Of a DNA stretch of 64,000 bases, positions 35,788 through 48,160 are shown in pieces (the stretch's first letter is position 1; each line of letters begins with the position of its first letter). Origin of the DNA: Haberlea rhodopensis. Lineage: Eukaryota > Streptophyta > Magnoliopsida > Lamiales > Gesneriaceae. Location of the stretch: the NCBI GenBank assembly GCA_907163345.1, contig CAJQUN010001063.1, forward strand, positions 51,134 through 115,133. The letters run 5' to 3'. The translations under genes were made by a program, and so were the position numbers. Under the pieces are notes generated by a model. That model saw nothing but the letters and a program-made list of their open reading frames with translations, was not told where the DNA came from and searched no databases.

Positions 35788-36925
35788 TGCGTCTCTCGTC
35801 TACAGTAACAATGGTTGTAATAAGCTCAAATCTGTTGAACCGGGTGTTCCCTTTCTCTATGGTCCCGACCATGAGAGCCTCCTTCATGGAGTTTACTTTG
35901 TGGAGAAAATTTCAGTGGTCTTTCAACATCGCACTTTGCTGGATTTGTTTCTGCGTGTTTCTCGCCCAAGTTTTTTGGGTTGCTTCTTTGCTCCTTTCTT
36001 GGGTTTTGGTGTTGACTGTGAGTTTCTTGACATACTTATTGTCCTCTATGGTGGCAGAGCTTGTTTTTCAGCCAGATCTGGTGGGCCTGGAGCTAACTGT
36101 TCGGTTTAGCTCTCCAGGCGACGATTTTGATTCTTCCCTTTTACTGTCCACTGTGATTGTTGCGGTCGTATGTCACCTAGTGCTTCCTATAAACTCTGTT
36201 GGTTAAGTTGCTTATCGATCTACCTGGTCACTATCTCTAGAGCCCTTTTCAACGTCCCTTTTTTACTCGGTCGTGGTTGTGTGGCAACCCCGCCGCTCGT
36301 CATGAGCCCTTTTGGTTGGAATGCTCGGGACTTGGGAGATGCCCGAGCATTTCTTGGCTTGCGGATGGATGTCCACTCTCTCTCTCTCTCTCATATTTTG
36401 GTGGTAATATCTAACTGTCTTTTACCGTTCTATAGGCTCTTTGCTGATTCTTAGTTTTGGTCTTGTTGTTGGATGGTGGATTAGCTTTTGTTATTTTAGG
36501 GCCGTCTTATATTCTGTGTGTGGGTGGCTGTCTTTTGGTATTGGATTCCCTGCTATTTGGTTTTGTTGAGTTTGTACAGTTAGGCATGTCATAGCAATCG
36601 CACTTCTAATATGTACTGGTATTGGTGCTCCGTCCTTAGCACTTTGGTATTGGCCCTATGACTTGGCTTTTTCTAAATCACTTGACTAAGGATGCTGGGT
36701 TCTTCGATTTCGTGCGTCATGCAATATTGGTCCGAGTTAATGGTTGTCAGGGAGGATTTTGGAGACTATAGTTTGCTCATTTGTTATCTTTTATCTATTC
36801 GATTTTCTTCTTTGTAACAAGTCTTATGTTATAAAGTTTGTCTCAGTTCCCAAGTTGTGAGTGGCCATAAGTCCCCCATTACCCACTTGCTTTGCTCTAA
36901 TCAATACATTATAAAAAAAAGGTAC
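35788..36925 (+). mobile_element. Probable L1-type LINE stub
   Basis: At 36301 a frame starts MSPFGWNARDLGDARAF, which resembles the start of plant L1 endonuclease domains, but it ends within about 50 codons. Downstream, 36480-36910 lacks coding homology and ends in a short A tail (about 36912-36919). An internally deleted LINE is the simplest reading. The upstream portion 35788-36300 has GC-richer, hydrophobic open frames of unknown origin. Confidence 0.4.
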
Positions 36926-37465
36926 GCGATTGGGACAAAGAAAGTTGACGAATTAATTTATATGTTTTGGTTATCAGCTAATTATTCTCTAACTGATGTT
37001 GTCTTCACTCTTCAGTTTTGAATTATGAGATTTCCCTACCCATGTGGGATGGAGGTTGTTGAGTCCATGAGGACTATGAGTTGGTTGGACCGAACTATGT
37101 AACCTAATGAAGGATGCGAACCAAACCCAAAAAAGCACCTCCCTCCCGGCTAGCCTTGTTAGAGCGGCTGTGAGGAAGAATAGAACTGAGCTTCAAAGCT
37201 GCAAGACAGAAGATTACATAGTTCGTGCATGAAAGCTTTTTCACGTGGGTATTTGTCTCGAGATCGCTCCCCCAACTCACACTTATGATAGGCAAGCTCA
37301 ATGCCTGTTTTTGGAATTCTTTCTTTTTGAATTCCCAGTATTGTCTTCCTTAGTTCCACCATTCAATTCATGATGTAGATCGTCGGGAAAGCGGTTTCTC
37401 AAGCTTTCAGCGATAATTGACTAATATTCATTCCTTGCCCCACTCTTGAGGACTGTGAACAAGTT
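36926..37465. other. Intergenic
   Basis: Minus-strand frames near 37104-37362 (about 65 codons) have no recognised relatives. Confidence 0.45.
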
Positions 37466-37590
37466 GTCGCATCCCGAATTTACAAAAATGGTTAAGATCG
37501 GTTGCTATAATAGTCCATTGTAACATACTATAAGAAAAAATAAAAATTTCAACTAATGTGGCACAAGGGTATCATAAGTTTACTTAGTTT
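37466..37590 (+). repeat. Decayed copy of the TGTCACGCCCCG solo LTR
   Basis: The core GTTGCTATAATAGTCCATTG, the preceding 'aaaatggttaa' and the following 'gtgg(c/g)acaagggta' match the intact 185-bp element at 46674-46858. The termini have mutated (gtcgcatcccg in place of TGTCACGCCCCG) and the right end is lost. Confidence 0.7.
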
Positions 37591-38242
37591 CCCAAAAAAA
37601 AAAAATTGAACCATTACCCTAAAAATGTAGTCGAAGTAACCAATTGAATTAATTTTAGCACATTCAGTCGATTATTTTGATTTTTTAGTATATGATCATT
37701 GAAATTCATTAATGCTTTGAAATCAAAAGAAACGAACATGTATAGCTTTGGCAACAAGGCTTAATAGATATATTTAGTTAATGCTAGCTTTTATTTGACC
37801 CAACTTATGATAATGACACTTACATCGTGAAAACCAACATATTTAAAAAATAACCCTAGTGGATATGTGAATTTTAAACTAATGAGTGGTTAAGGAGAGT
37901 AAATTCAAGTCTAAATAGGAATATTAGTTATGTTCAACCGTGAACACATAGAAGAACGTCCGGCCTTAGCTGGATGATGAATACTCATGTCCCTTTTTAG
38001 GACAATTTGGGTTCGAGTTCGGACAATGACCAAAAAATGATTAAAAACCATCTCCCCGTACAAAAAATATATTAAAAAACACGTCGACACCTAGAAAATA
38101 AAAATATATATGGCATATTAATTAATTAATACAAAATTATTCAGTAATATATCGATTATTTACATTTTATTTCAAATAGACCACATTTTTTTAAAACGAA
38201 AATAGACCACATTGGATATGTGAACTCCATGTTCTAAAAATG

Positions 38243-38302
<60 letters not shown>

Positions 38303-38633
38303 GATTACATCCACTGTCGCAGACTTATACTAAGGAACTAACTTGTGATCATGTTGATATATACTTCACAATCATCAATGAAAAAAGACAATGTTGTTCT
38401 TCTAAAACGGGAAAAAAAAAAAAGCAGCATATTTTTATAATTATTTTGCATAAGAACGAGTGATATGTGTAAATCAATGTCAAGTTATCCTAATGGGATA
38501 CCATTACATGTTACATCGATGATGTTGCACTTAGATGTAATCCAGTCATCCACATGAAATAAACGTGAAATATCACTTTTCGAGGAATGAAATTCTCACA
38601 GGACATTGTTAAGGGTAACATCAAAAAATCACC

Positions 38634-38678
<45 letters not shown>

Positions 38679-40676
38679 CAGTGTGTATTTATGTTTGTGT
38701 ATGTACATATGGATGATGGAAGCGTGCATGAATTACTGAGTGGGTTTGGTCTAAACAAGTAAAAATTATACAAAATGGATTTGTCTGACTCTAAGTCATA
38801 TAATTCTCATATCCCCTTACTGGATCATTCTAAGTCATATAATTCTTATATCCCCTTCACGTACTGGCGCTATGATCGCAATTTGGGAATCTAACCACCC
38901 TCCTTACAGAAAAAAAAAAACTTAAGCATTGAAAATAAATGGTATGGAAACTCAGCGCCACAAGAATAGCTATCAAGGAAGGTCGCCATTGATGACTTTG
39001 CTTTAAATCTATGCCTTTGGAGAGTGAAAGAGATATTGCTTCTACAAGTCTCGACATTTTCCATGATAGAGACCTAGCAATTTGCAATTTGCAATTTTCA
39101 AACTGCAATTATTGGCTACTTGTACATTTTGATTGGACGCATTTTTTAATTATTAAAATATATGAACCAATATTGTTTTGCTAAATCTGGATAGCATATG
39201 AATTATAATAATTACAACCTTGGTACGTTACTTAATTATTGTCCCAGTTATCTATTACTATATTATAAAGAAGGAGCATACTAAAGAAACTACTTGATCT
39301 CTTGGTATGACCATATAATTATCAAAATGCCCCTAAATCTTTCATTAAAAAATAGTATGTCAACATGAAAAATGACTGAAATATTCTTGAGACTTTTAAT
39401 AATTTCAATTTATCATATTATACTATATTCTTAAAATATCTGTAATATATTTGATAATATTGTAATTAGAATATTATCATATCACATTATATTTGTAATT
39501 AAATTTCAAAAAAGAAGTTAAAAAACCAATTGAAAAGAAACGTTGGTATTATAATTATTACAAACTCTAAACTACTTTATCATACGAGTGAGCCTCATTA
39601 AGAGAGTCTTTCTAGAAGCCTAGCATGTTGTGGGCCTAAATTAAGACCTCTTAACTAATTTTGAAACCTCCTTTTTAATTCGTAACGTGCATTACCATTT
39701 TTAATGTTTCTAGATGCTTACGTATTAGATTTGAAGAAAAATTAATGATAATTATGAAATTTTAATTAACTAATCTTTTAGCTAATCTGAAGAGTCATCT
39801 TAATACACTTTTAAAAATAATTACGAATATTTTGGGTATATCTAGACGAAAAGTGCTAAGTCAAAACAACAATACCACTGGAAAATATATTGTGCATTAT
39901 ACAGACATGAATCAACATTCTTAAATATCTTGGAGTTTTTAGAATTTCAATGTTGCCAAAGACGGTTCGAGTTTTCTTATCTCTTTACAGCCAATTGGAT
40001 GCGAATAATTATTTCATTCTTTCCCAGATTGGGTTAGGGGAACAAAGACGGGGTTTACTCAAACGAGTTGAATAAGCAAGCCAATAAAATCAAATTCCTC
40101 TTGTTGAACCCCATATAAAGTTCGGAACCCAAAGGCGTTATTTCTGATTTAACCTGATAAGTTATACCTGCTGACAAAAGAGCTTAAACCACCTTGGTTG
40201 TTATATAATTAGGCTGTATATATTCCGAATTAAACTTTATGAAAGATATGAAATTATAATATTTAACAAGTTTTTAATAAACTATGCTAACATCTGTCAG
40301 TAGACTATAATAATCAGTAAATGAAATGTTTATAGGGATGGATGTAGAATTGATGAGATAAGGCTGCAAATTATAAATTAAACAAAAAATAAAAATAAAA
40401 GAGTTAATCTGAGGATAAATTCACCTAAAATCCCTAAACCCAAACATTCTTTAACTTTTACTCCCATTATCCATTATTCTATATTATAACTCCACAATCA
40501 TACTTCCATCTTCATCCTAACTCCCTACCCCACAACACTTTACCAATTTACCATTATAAAGTTAAAAGGGATTAATTAAATGATACCCCCTAGAGTTTTA
40601 AATACTTTTCAAATCTCACCCAAAGTTTTACTATTTTTTCTAATAACATTTTCCTTTGCAACCCGTCTTTGTAAAA
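37591..40676. other. Long AT-rich gene-free stretch
   Basis: TA microsatellites lie at 38244-38303 and 38636-38670, and the sequence is otherwise AT-rich. No coding region, RNA gene or repeat ends were recognised on either strand. Confidence 0.55.
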
Positions 40677-40689
40677 TGGTATTAGAGCC
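40677..40689 (+). other. Primer-binding-site relic of the pararetrovirus
   Basis: TGGTATTAGAGCC differs by one base from the TGGTATCAGAGCC complement of initiator tRNA-Met that starts minus-strand synthesis in caulimovirids and conventionally marks position 1 of their genomes. It sits at the left edge of the viral homology. Confidence 0.7.
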
Positions 40690-41080
40690 TAGGTTTATTC
40701 TGGAAATACTATAATAATATCTTGAATATTAATTTGTAACATATACGGAGGAGACGATTTAAGAAAATATTATGGATCTGAACGAATGTTCCTGGTGCAA
40801 GTCATACAGGTGGTACTTTCAGATATTGGAAGAACTAAATCAAGGATATCTGGCCGAAGCTAAACACTTCAACCAAAAATGAAAAATTCTACTAGATATT
40901 GGTGATACCCCAGCTAGCATATGTCAGTATCAAGAACATGAGAAGGTGGTGAGAAACCTTTACATGATGAACTCAAGCAACAATTCGAGTTAACCGAGGC
41001 ACATGAGAGAGATCATCCTTAGTACAATCACATGAATTCAGATCCCAACCCCTCAACAGAAACCGGAACAGACGAATAGG

Positions 41081-41428
41081 ATGGGAGAACCAACCTTTCA
41101 AGAAATCAAGTCAGATTCTTTTAAGATATCCCAAGATCTTAGAGACAACCATAAAACGGTGCAGCGTTGTGGATACCTTCAACATCATGTCCCTGCACAG
41201 GTCCATCAGATTCAAAGTCATATGGAGATTATGATTAAACATCAGGAGAAAATTCTTGAGAATCTTCGAGATGTTCAAACCCGAATAAAGGAGTTGGAGT
41301 CAAGACCAAGTCCGACGGGAAGAAGACGTGGAGGGTGGTTACCACCGTCCTATGGAACAGAACCCCTTTTACACCCAAAATGGAAAGCGGATGAGGTCCG
41401 AAGGCCTTTGACGGAGACTGAAAAATGA
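41081..41428 (+). pseudogene. Small coiled-coil viral frame (virion-associated-protein-like)
   Basis: This 115-codon open frame has heptad-like spacing in its middle (IMIKHQEKILENLRDV) and a Pro/Arg-rich C-terminus (RPSPTGRRRGGW). That combination is seen in the small capsid-associated ORF of badnavirus-like genomes. It lies between the primer site and the coat region, the expected place. The identification is by position and composition only. Confidence 0.55.
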
Positions 41429-41739
41429 TTGTAGTCCTACGAGGAGAGCTCATACTTCCCACCAAGTAATGGAAAGAATCAACATGGAAGATCCACGTGA
41501 TCTTGCTTATTCGTTTGCGGGATTGAATCTCGTAGAATTCAAGACTATAGAACTTGTAACAAGACCTCACCCACAAGAAAGTTTCGGGTCACACACACTC
41601 CACCCGAAGGTGATCCAAGTATGTCGCATAGGGAAGATTTTACCTCAATAACTTTAGATCCCCCAGTTGGAACAATGAACCCTTCCCGCATGCCAGATTT
41701 ACATCAAATGCCTTACAAGAAATCTCAGTTAGATCCAAT

Positions 41740-42780
41740 CCATCCATATAGACTTATGTTCAACATGCTTGGATTTCAAAAACAAAGAAATTCTTATTGA
41801 TGAATGGGCTTCGGCAATGAGAATAGCAGCAGGAGCACTTGATAAGTAAAGAATGATTCATTTAACTTCTTAAATTGAGTTTGGAAGAATCAGTCAAGAT
41901 TGCCTCGGAAATGAGAGACCCACGTACCAAAGAAAAAGTTTTAGCCGGAGAGTCCCTAAAAGAAATTGTGGACAAGATGGCAAAATTCTTTAAAATCTGT
42001 TTCATTAAGGTAAGCTACTTCAAAGGAATGGAGGAAGAGAATGCTAAAAAATATAGACAAGCTCTAATTAGTTTAGAACTACATGATATCTGTTATGTAG
42101 ACGAGTACATCAAACTCTTTACAGAGTATATGTGGAAGGCAATGATAGAAGAAAAAGATGCAGCAGAACTGTTCTTTGCCAAAATATCGAGCCCATGGAG
42201 AGAAATGCTTATCTAGGAATATACACCACATGCAATCGAGACGATGTCTAGGAGAATGTCATTTCTTGAGGTAAAGCTCGCAGAGTGGTGCTACCAAGCA
42301 AAACTCCAAAAATTACAAGAAGTTTAGAGGAATCAACAAAACAACTCCTTTTTGATGTACATGGAATGATATCCCTACAATCATTGAAAACTATCCCTAA
42401 AGGCGAAAGATGAAAAAGCACAGAGCTCATCCTTATGCCCGAGGAAGTAGTTCAAGAAGAAGTAGGTCTTCATGGAGATCTAGAAAGTTCTGGTCGAAAC
42501 AGAAAGCCCGAAGTTACAGATCTGGGCAAAGATCAGGACCAACAATGAGTAGAACTTTGTCAACATGTTCTAATCAAGCAAGTTCTAGCAGAGCACCGAT
42601 AAGAAGAACTTTCAAACGCACTCATACCGTGTGAATGAAAGTTTCAAAGATTGTAACTGCTGGACATGCGGAGCAAGAGGACATATCTCTACAGATTGTC
42701 CAGAAAACCACAGCCGTGGAGTAAGACAGTTCGAGGATACCAAGGAGTTTGAGGATGCTGTCTATTTTTAGGATTTGGTA
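41740..42780 (+). pseudogene. Coat-protein region with CCHC zinc knuckle, broken
   Basis: The region shifts frame near 41875 and contains stops from about 42214 onward. A basic Arg/Ser-rich stretch is followed by a zinc knuckle, C-X2-C-X4-H-X4-C, at 42658-42699 (CWTCGARGHISTDC). A knuckle behind a basic arm is the hallmark of caulimovirid coat proteins. No functional product is expected. Confidence 0.75.
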
Positions 42781-44059
42781 TAAGTGTATCAATTTGAGGA
42801 TATTCCCTCGGATGAAAGCATCTGCGAAGAATAGATTTATTCTAATGATGGAGGTGAATCCGGCTCAAAATCAGAGTGAATGAGAGTTTCTTCAGCACAT
42901 GATAAGAGAAGACCCGTCAGGATTCTTCTCTCATACAACTGTTTCTCATAAAACCCTTATGAGGATCATGAAGGAAGAGCCAAAGCTTCAGATGTATGAT
43001 GGATTTACAATTGGAGCAATGGAAAAAGCCATGGATATGATTGGTCTTCGAAGCAGGAAGCATCAGATTATCCATATGGTAACAACATGTGAATTTGCGA
43101 TCCCGATGGAATTCACGGGAAACCAAATTGAGATGCAGTTAATCCCCTACAGAGATATCCAGGAGATTAAGAACAAGGTTCAGAGAGAAGTTGCTAACAC
43201 GCTTTCATGGATTCATATTTGAGCCATTAGAGTAATTATCAAAGCAACTTTCAAGGAGGAATTAATTCGTCACTGAATCTGGTATCTTCGACAAGAGAAT
43301 CTCGAACCTCAAAGATTCTTGTTTTGGAGTAGTTGCAGGAAATTTGTATGCGGGAAAGATGGCTTTCAACATCTATCCTAGAATTACATATAATTTGGGA
43401 GATCTAGAATTCAACAAGGTTCTAACTCTCCATCAAGATTTTTAAAAGAAATGATTTGATGAAATAAGGGAACATGCCTTACTCGATCACCTACAAAGTT
43501 TCATACGCGCTCTCGAAACTCATCATTTCGAAGTATTGTTGAGAAATGAATTCATTGAAGTCCCCAGAATCTTCGAGGATTTCGCCAAAGCAGTATTGCC
43601 GGACATTATTGATACTCCGACAATATGAGAGATCGACATGAAGGATTCAACAGAAGCAGGAGCCTTATGATCGAGCCAAGAAGGATGTCTTTCCAACAGG
43701 ATAGGTTAATCAGCTACTATCCGGGGAAAAACAGAACCAGTCTCGAGCATAATTCAGAAAATCTCTGATGTATTCAAAACAATAGGAAAACTGAAATGCC
43801 CAGAAGGCTGGAGAGAAGTGCAGATAATTTTTGACATTACGGAGAAATATAATATATTCCCATGTGATATCCTCTACTATTTGCAACAACCTACAGTTGA
43901 CAGGTATCAATGAAACCTTCAAATTGGTGAAATTGATCTATTGCAGGAACTGCAGGAAGAATCCCAGAACAGCTTATTCTAGGGATTGAATTTCTTGAGG
44001 AATATAAACTTTTGGAAAGATTACAAGACGGAATGGAATTCACGGTGGAAGGAAAACGA
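42781..44059 (+). pseudogene. Unassigned middle part of the viral polyprotein
   Basis: This stretch lies between the coat region and the protease. A 107-codon open frame at 42899-43222 and shorter pieces remain, with stops and frame changes between them. I recognise no domain. It may be the spacer that caulimovirid polyproteins carry here. Confidence 0.45.
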
Positions 44060-46170
44060 TATAGGATCAGATGACCACCTGTCCATTCTCAATATACATC
44101 TCCGTCTGGATGTTATATGTGAAGTATCGGGCAGAATATTTTGCCACCTACATTGATTCAGGAGCTGGAATATGTACTGGTAGGCGTGCTATCTTCCCCT
44201 TTGAAGTTGGTGAAAAATTATCAGTCATTGTAGGAAGAGACTTTTCAAAGCGGATCCTTATCCCTAATGAAGGAGTCAAGGGAGAAAAATAATAATTGGA
44301 GGAGCAGGCAGTACCCCATGGTACAAAGTCAAGACTACACCTATTTATTTTCATGATACAGGAGCTGATATGCTGCTAGGAAATAATTTTCTACAGACAT
44401 TCAAGCGGTTCACTCAGGAGAACGAAACAATGAGACTTATTTTCACAACCATTTGTGATCATAAGATTATTGTGCAGCGACTACGGGAGGCTTTTCACAG
44501 AAAATTCCCCATTAGTTTTCGCAACAAGCGTGGTGATGAAGGAAAACTTCGACACCAAAAAATGAAGGATTAGCGAAAATTTGGAGAAGCAATCCTTGGT
44601 TTCGACAATAAGGTCCTAGTGAAAAAGGACTCTCAAACTTTTGACTGGGTTAATATTATGTCTTTCAGAGAACAAGATGAGAAATAAGTTACTCCAGAAA
44701 CCCTGTAGCTACTAAAAAAGGTATTACAAGAAGATGTTCCACAACCTGAAACTACCCTCGAAGAGCAAATCACTTTAGAGGATATAAAAAAGAAAATGCG
44801 GAGGAACTACAACGAGGATCCTCTAGCATGGTGGAACAAGAATGATCTCAAAGCTACTTTGAAGGTGAAAGCTGGAAAAGAAAATGTGTTTGTCAGATTC
44901 AAACCAATCCCCATGAATATGGAAGATCGGAGGGATATGCATAATATACATAAGGAACATCTTGACCTTAAGTAAATCTCAGCATGTGTTTCTCCATATA
45001 GCAATCCAGGATTCCTTACTCAGAATCACGGAGAAATCAAAACAGGAAAGCCAAGATTAGTAATTAGCTACAAAGGAATCAACGACAGCTTGGGTTTCGA
45101 TGGATATTTTATCCCAATGAGAGAACATTTGGTGAATAGCATCAAGAATGCCAATGTGTTTTCTAAATTCGATTGTAAGTCTTGATTTTACCAGATTAAG
45201 ATGGAGGAATCAAGCAGAAAGTTTGCAGCATTCTCCACACCACAATGACATTATATCTGGAATGTCATGCCAATGGGATTGTCAAATGCTCCCCAGATAT
45301 TCCAAAGGAAGATGTATAATCTTTTTAAGGATTACTTCAGCTTCATGTTCGTTTATATTGATGACATCCTCATTGCGTCAAGAAACATGAAAAACATATT
45401 ACACATTTGGAAATCTTTTCAGATGTCTGCAACAAGGAAGGATTAGTGATCCGAACGAAAAGCGGTGATTGACACAAGACAGATCGAGTTCCTCGGAATT
45501 GAGATCGATGAATCTGGAATTATCTTGCAGAATCATATTGTAGAAAAGGTGCAAGGATATCCAGATGACCTCAAGGATATAAAGCAACTTCAGAGTTTTC
45601 TGAGAGTTGTTAATTTTGCTGGAATGTCCATCAATAATCTAGCAAAACATCGGAAGGTATTCAGTCCACTACTCAATAAAGATGTTAAGTTCGAGTGGAA
45701 TGAAGATCACAGATGAGCTGTCAAACAGCTTAAAGAAGTTTGCAGGCAACTACCAAAGCTTGCAATTCCAAATGACGATGATGAACTGGTATTATATACC
45801 GATGCCAGTGATCATTGGTGGACTGCAGTACTTATGCAGGCAACACCAGAATGAGAAGTGTCATGCAGATATTGCAGCGGTTTATTTGACAATATAGAAA
45901 TTATCAGATGGCACATCAACGAGAATGAGTTCTTTACAGTTTGAAAGGCATTTAAAAAACGGACATTATTCTTACTTGCAAAAAATTTATCTTAAAAATA
46001 CATAATACTAGTATAAAGTCTTTTCTGAAAAATAAAATTAAATCAAAACCAGAAAAGGCTAGATTTTTCAGATGGCAAGCTGAATGTCAATCTTATGATT
46101 ATGATATTGTCATAGTGAAATCTGATAAAAATGTTCTTGCAGATTTCTTAACACGAGATGGAAGGACACA
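44060..46170 (+). pseudogene. Viral protease - reverse transcriptase - RNase H, with stops
   Basis: An aspartic protease core (YIDSGAG, around 44149-44169) is followed by a GADMLLGNNFLQ block near 44361. The reverse transcriptase runs from about 44800 to 45710, with its YIDD box at 45354-45365. RNase H follows to about 46165. In-frame stops at 44973, 45183 and 45246, and frame changes near 45440 and 45720, break it. The order protease-RT-RNase H without integrase is that of Caulimoviridae, not of plant LTR elements. The activities are expected to be lost. Confidence 0.88.
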
Positions 46171-46673
46171 TTGCTAGCGATACCCTCAAACGAGCGAGGA
46201 ATCTCAAGGAAAACCTGGAGATCCTGAAACGAGACTTTGGGACACTTTGTCTCAATGCCCAGGTCGCAGGACGGCTTCAACGAGCAGATTAGGAACTTGT
46301 TACTGATCACATATGAGCATGCTTTCGGTTCCATGAACGTTTGTTTGAAGTCTTGAAAGGGCACATCCTCCAGGTCGCACTTCCAACGGTGCAAAAAGGA
46401 GTGTTTATAGAACGAGGCTCATCTAACTCCGGAGGTAAGGGATTCAAGTACCCGTGTCACGAGTGCTGCAGATGATGCATTCCTTGAGGATGTACAAGTT
46501 GTAGCGAATGTTGAGGGTCAGGTGTCATCACAATCTGAATCTTCAAGTCAACCCAACACCTCTGGGGTAAAAGATGGAGAGTTGAACCTTAGGCCAATGA
46601 CTGGCACCTCTAGGGTTCAAACTAATGATGATTTAGCTTCTTCACCTATGCAGGATTACCAACTGTCACGCCC

Positions 46674-46858
46674 CGGGCCCAGGCCCGCGCAAGCGCGACT
46701 GCACAATGGGCTCCTATAGCAACTACTTCGTATCCGTCCTCGCTCTACGAAAATGGTTAACCCAAGTTGCTATAATAGTCCATTGTAAGCCTTTATAAAC
46801 CACTTTAAATTTTCATCCACAACCCATGTGGGACAAGGGTAGGGCCCGGGGCGTGACA
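46674..46858. mobile_element. 185-bp solo LTR nested in the pararetrovirus
   Basis: It starts TGTCACGCCCCGGGCCC and ends with the exact inverse complement, GGGCCCGGGGCGTGACA. It is flanked on both sides by CCAAC (46669-46673 and 46859-46863). TG...CA ends plus a 5-bp duplication indicate a solo LTR of a small LTR or TRIM element rather than a DNA-transposon MITE. It inserted after the virus had integrated. A decayed relative lies at 37466-37590. Confidence 0.85.
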
Positions 46859-46949
46859 CCAACGCACTTGGGAGAAACTAATAACCAGATGATGTATCAA
46901 CCCAGACAAAACTATTGTTGATATCTCCAGAAAATATCCGAGGGTTTGG

Positions 46950-47684
46950 ATGAAACCAGGAAGCCAACCAAACGAAGTTCAAGAATGGTATAATTTCGGA
47001 GCTCTTGCTTCGGTTTATACTGTTGCACCCGTATTCTCTGAAATTTCAAAATTAGCAAAATGGATGAGAGAAGTTGTTCACGAGACATGGACCAATAATC
47101 CACATTTGGCCAGAGGAGATATATTGGAGTTGTATTTTTCAGTGCTGCTCCTGAACCAGCGAAGAAGGGCTTCATTGAAGCTTTTCAAGCTCAGGCGACC
47201 AGATGAGAACGCCTTAAAAAATATAAGAATGACGCTACCAGACGGCATACCAGTTTTGGCTGGAACTATCACAGAAGATGAAGTTTCAACCAGACGCGCA
47301 TTGGATCTTTGGGTTTGTCTAACCGAGATGGACAAAGTCAAATACTCATTTGAGTTCTTTCAGAATTCAGCCAACAGTAATTTCATGCTGAATTCCATGA
47401 CAGGAACATCAACGGGATTTGCTGAAGAACTCTTCGAAACAAAGAGGAGAATTCTTTGGGAAAACAAGATTCCGGCAGGAAAAGAAACTTACCAAAAATT
47501 CTGCAACATGGCACACATTGGCCGATGGATAGATCATATTTGCCAAGCATTCCCGGACCAGAAAGAACCAAAATTTGGGAAAGGATTCCGATCCAAACCC
47601 GACATATCAGAGGCAGACAAAAGACATGTTGACAAAAGAGCCTGTTTTCCTAAAGCTCGGGGACCACAAAAATCAATAATGTAA
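46950..47684 (+). CDS. Intact 244-codon frame downstream of the viral RNase H
   Basis: The frame is open from ATG at 46950 to TAA at 47682-47684, in contrast to the stop-ridden polyprotein before it. The product is a soluble-looking mixed charged/hydrophobic protein containing WYNFGALASVYTVAPVF, LARGDILELYFSVLLLNQ and FCNMAHIGRWIDH. No zinc finger or membrane segment is seen, and the C-terminus is basic. By position it would be the last ORF of the pararetrovirus, before the TATA box at 47890. I do not recognise the family. An upstream in-frame TGA at 46890-46892 limits extension. Whether it is expressed is unknown. Confidence 0.55.
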   Translation: MKPGSQPNEVQEWYNFGALASVYTVAPVFSEISKLAKWMREVVHETWTNNPHLARGDILELYFSVLLLNQRRRASLKLFKLRRPDENALKNIRMTLPDGIPVLAGTITEDEVSTRRALDLWVCLTEMDKVKYSFEFFQNSANSNFMLNSMTGTSTGFAEELFETKRRILWENKIPAGKETYQKFCNMAHIGRWIDHICQAFPDQKEPKFGKGFRSKPDISEADKRHVDKRACFPKARGPQKSIM

Positions 47685-47689
47685 AGATT

Positions 47690-48160
47690 TCCCGACAAAG
47701 GAAAATGCGTGGACCATTAAAAATTAGTGTGATAACTGTTAAACGCTATCGGACAAAATAATGGACCACTCACAAAAGTTGGCACGCTCAGACAAATATG
47801 CCAGACCACGCGAAAGTTAAGGCGCACTCACAGGCGCACTCAACAATTATCAAGATTTGGAATCCGAAGTTCAAGTCCGGATTCATGCCTATATAAAGGC
47901 ACTCATTCAGGAAACTAAGGACAATTTAAATTCTCCGTAGTTTTCTGAGAATAAAAATTGTAGTCTCCAAGCTTTGTAATCTTTCGACTTTCATAGGTTG
48001 TTCTTTCTTTCTTTTGTAATCGTTTGTAATATTGTTCTTTTTGTTTAGTTTATGTGTTATTGAGTCAAACCTCATCTTTATGAGAGGCTAAACAAGTTCG
48101 TCTCCTCCTAAAAAGGAGACGTTTTAATGTAATAGATATTATAAGTATTTCTAGAATAAA
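47690..48160 (+). promoter_or_regulatory. Pararetroviral promoter and leader
   Basis: A TATA box (CCTATATAAAGG, 47889-47900) sits behind a stretch with repeated 'ggaccactcac'/'ggcgcactca' words, the usual site of the pregenomic RNA promoter. AATAAA occurs at 48155-48160 and a 7-bp hairpin (GTCTCCT/AGGAGAC) at 48100-48120. Caulimovirids read through this poly(A) signal once to give a terminally redundant RNA; the match to that layout is inferred. Confidence 0.6.

Noticed and set aside
38244..38670. TA-rich blocks as a centromeric or origin signal
   Set aside because: They are short simple TA microsatellites like several others in the window.
46674..46858. Calling the nested 185-bp element a MITE because of its 17-bp inverted ends
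   Set aside because: The TG...CA ends and 5-bp duplication fit LTR integration better; the alternative is kept as a test in the findings.
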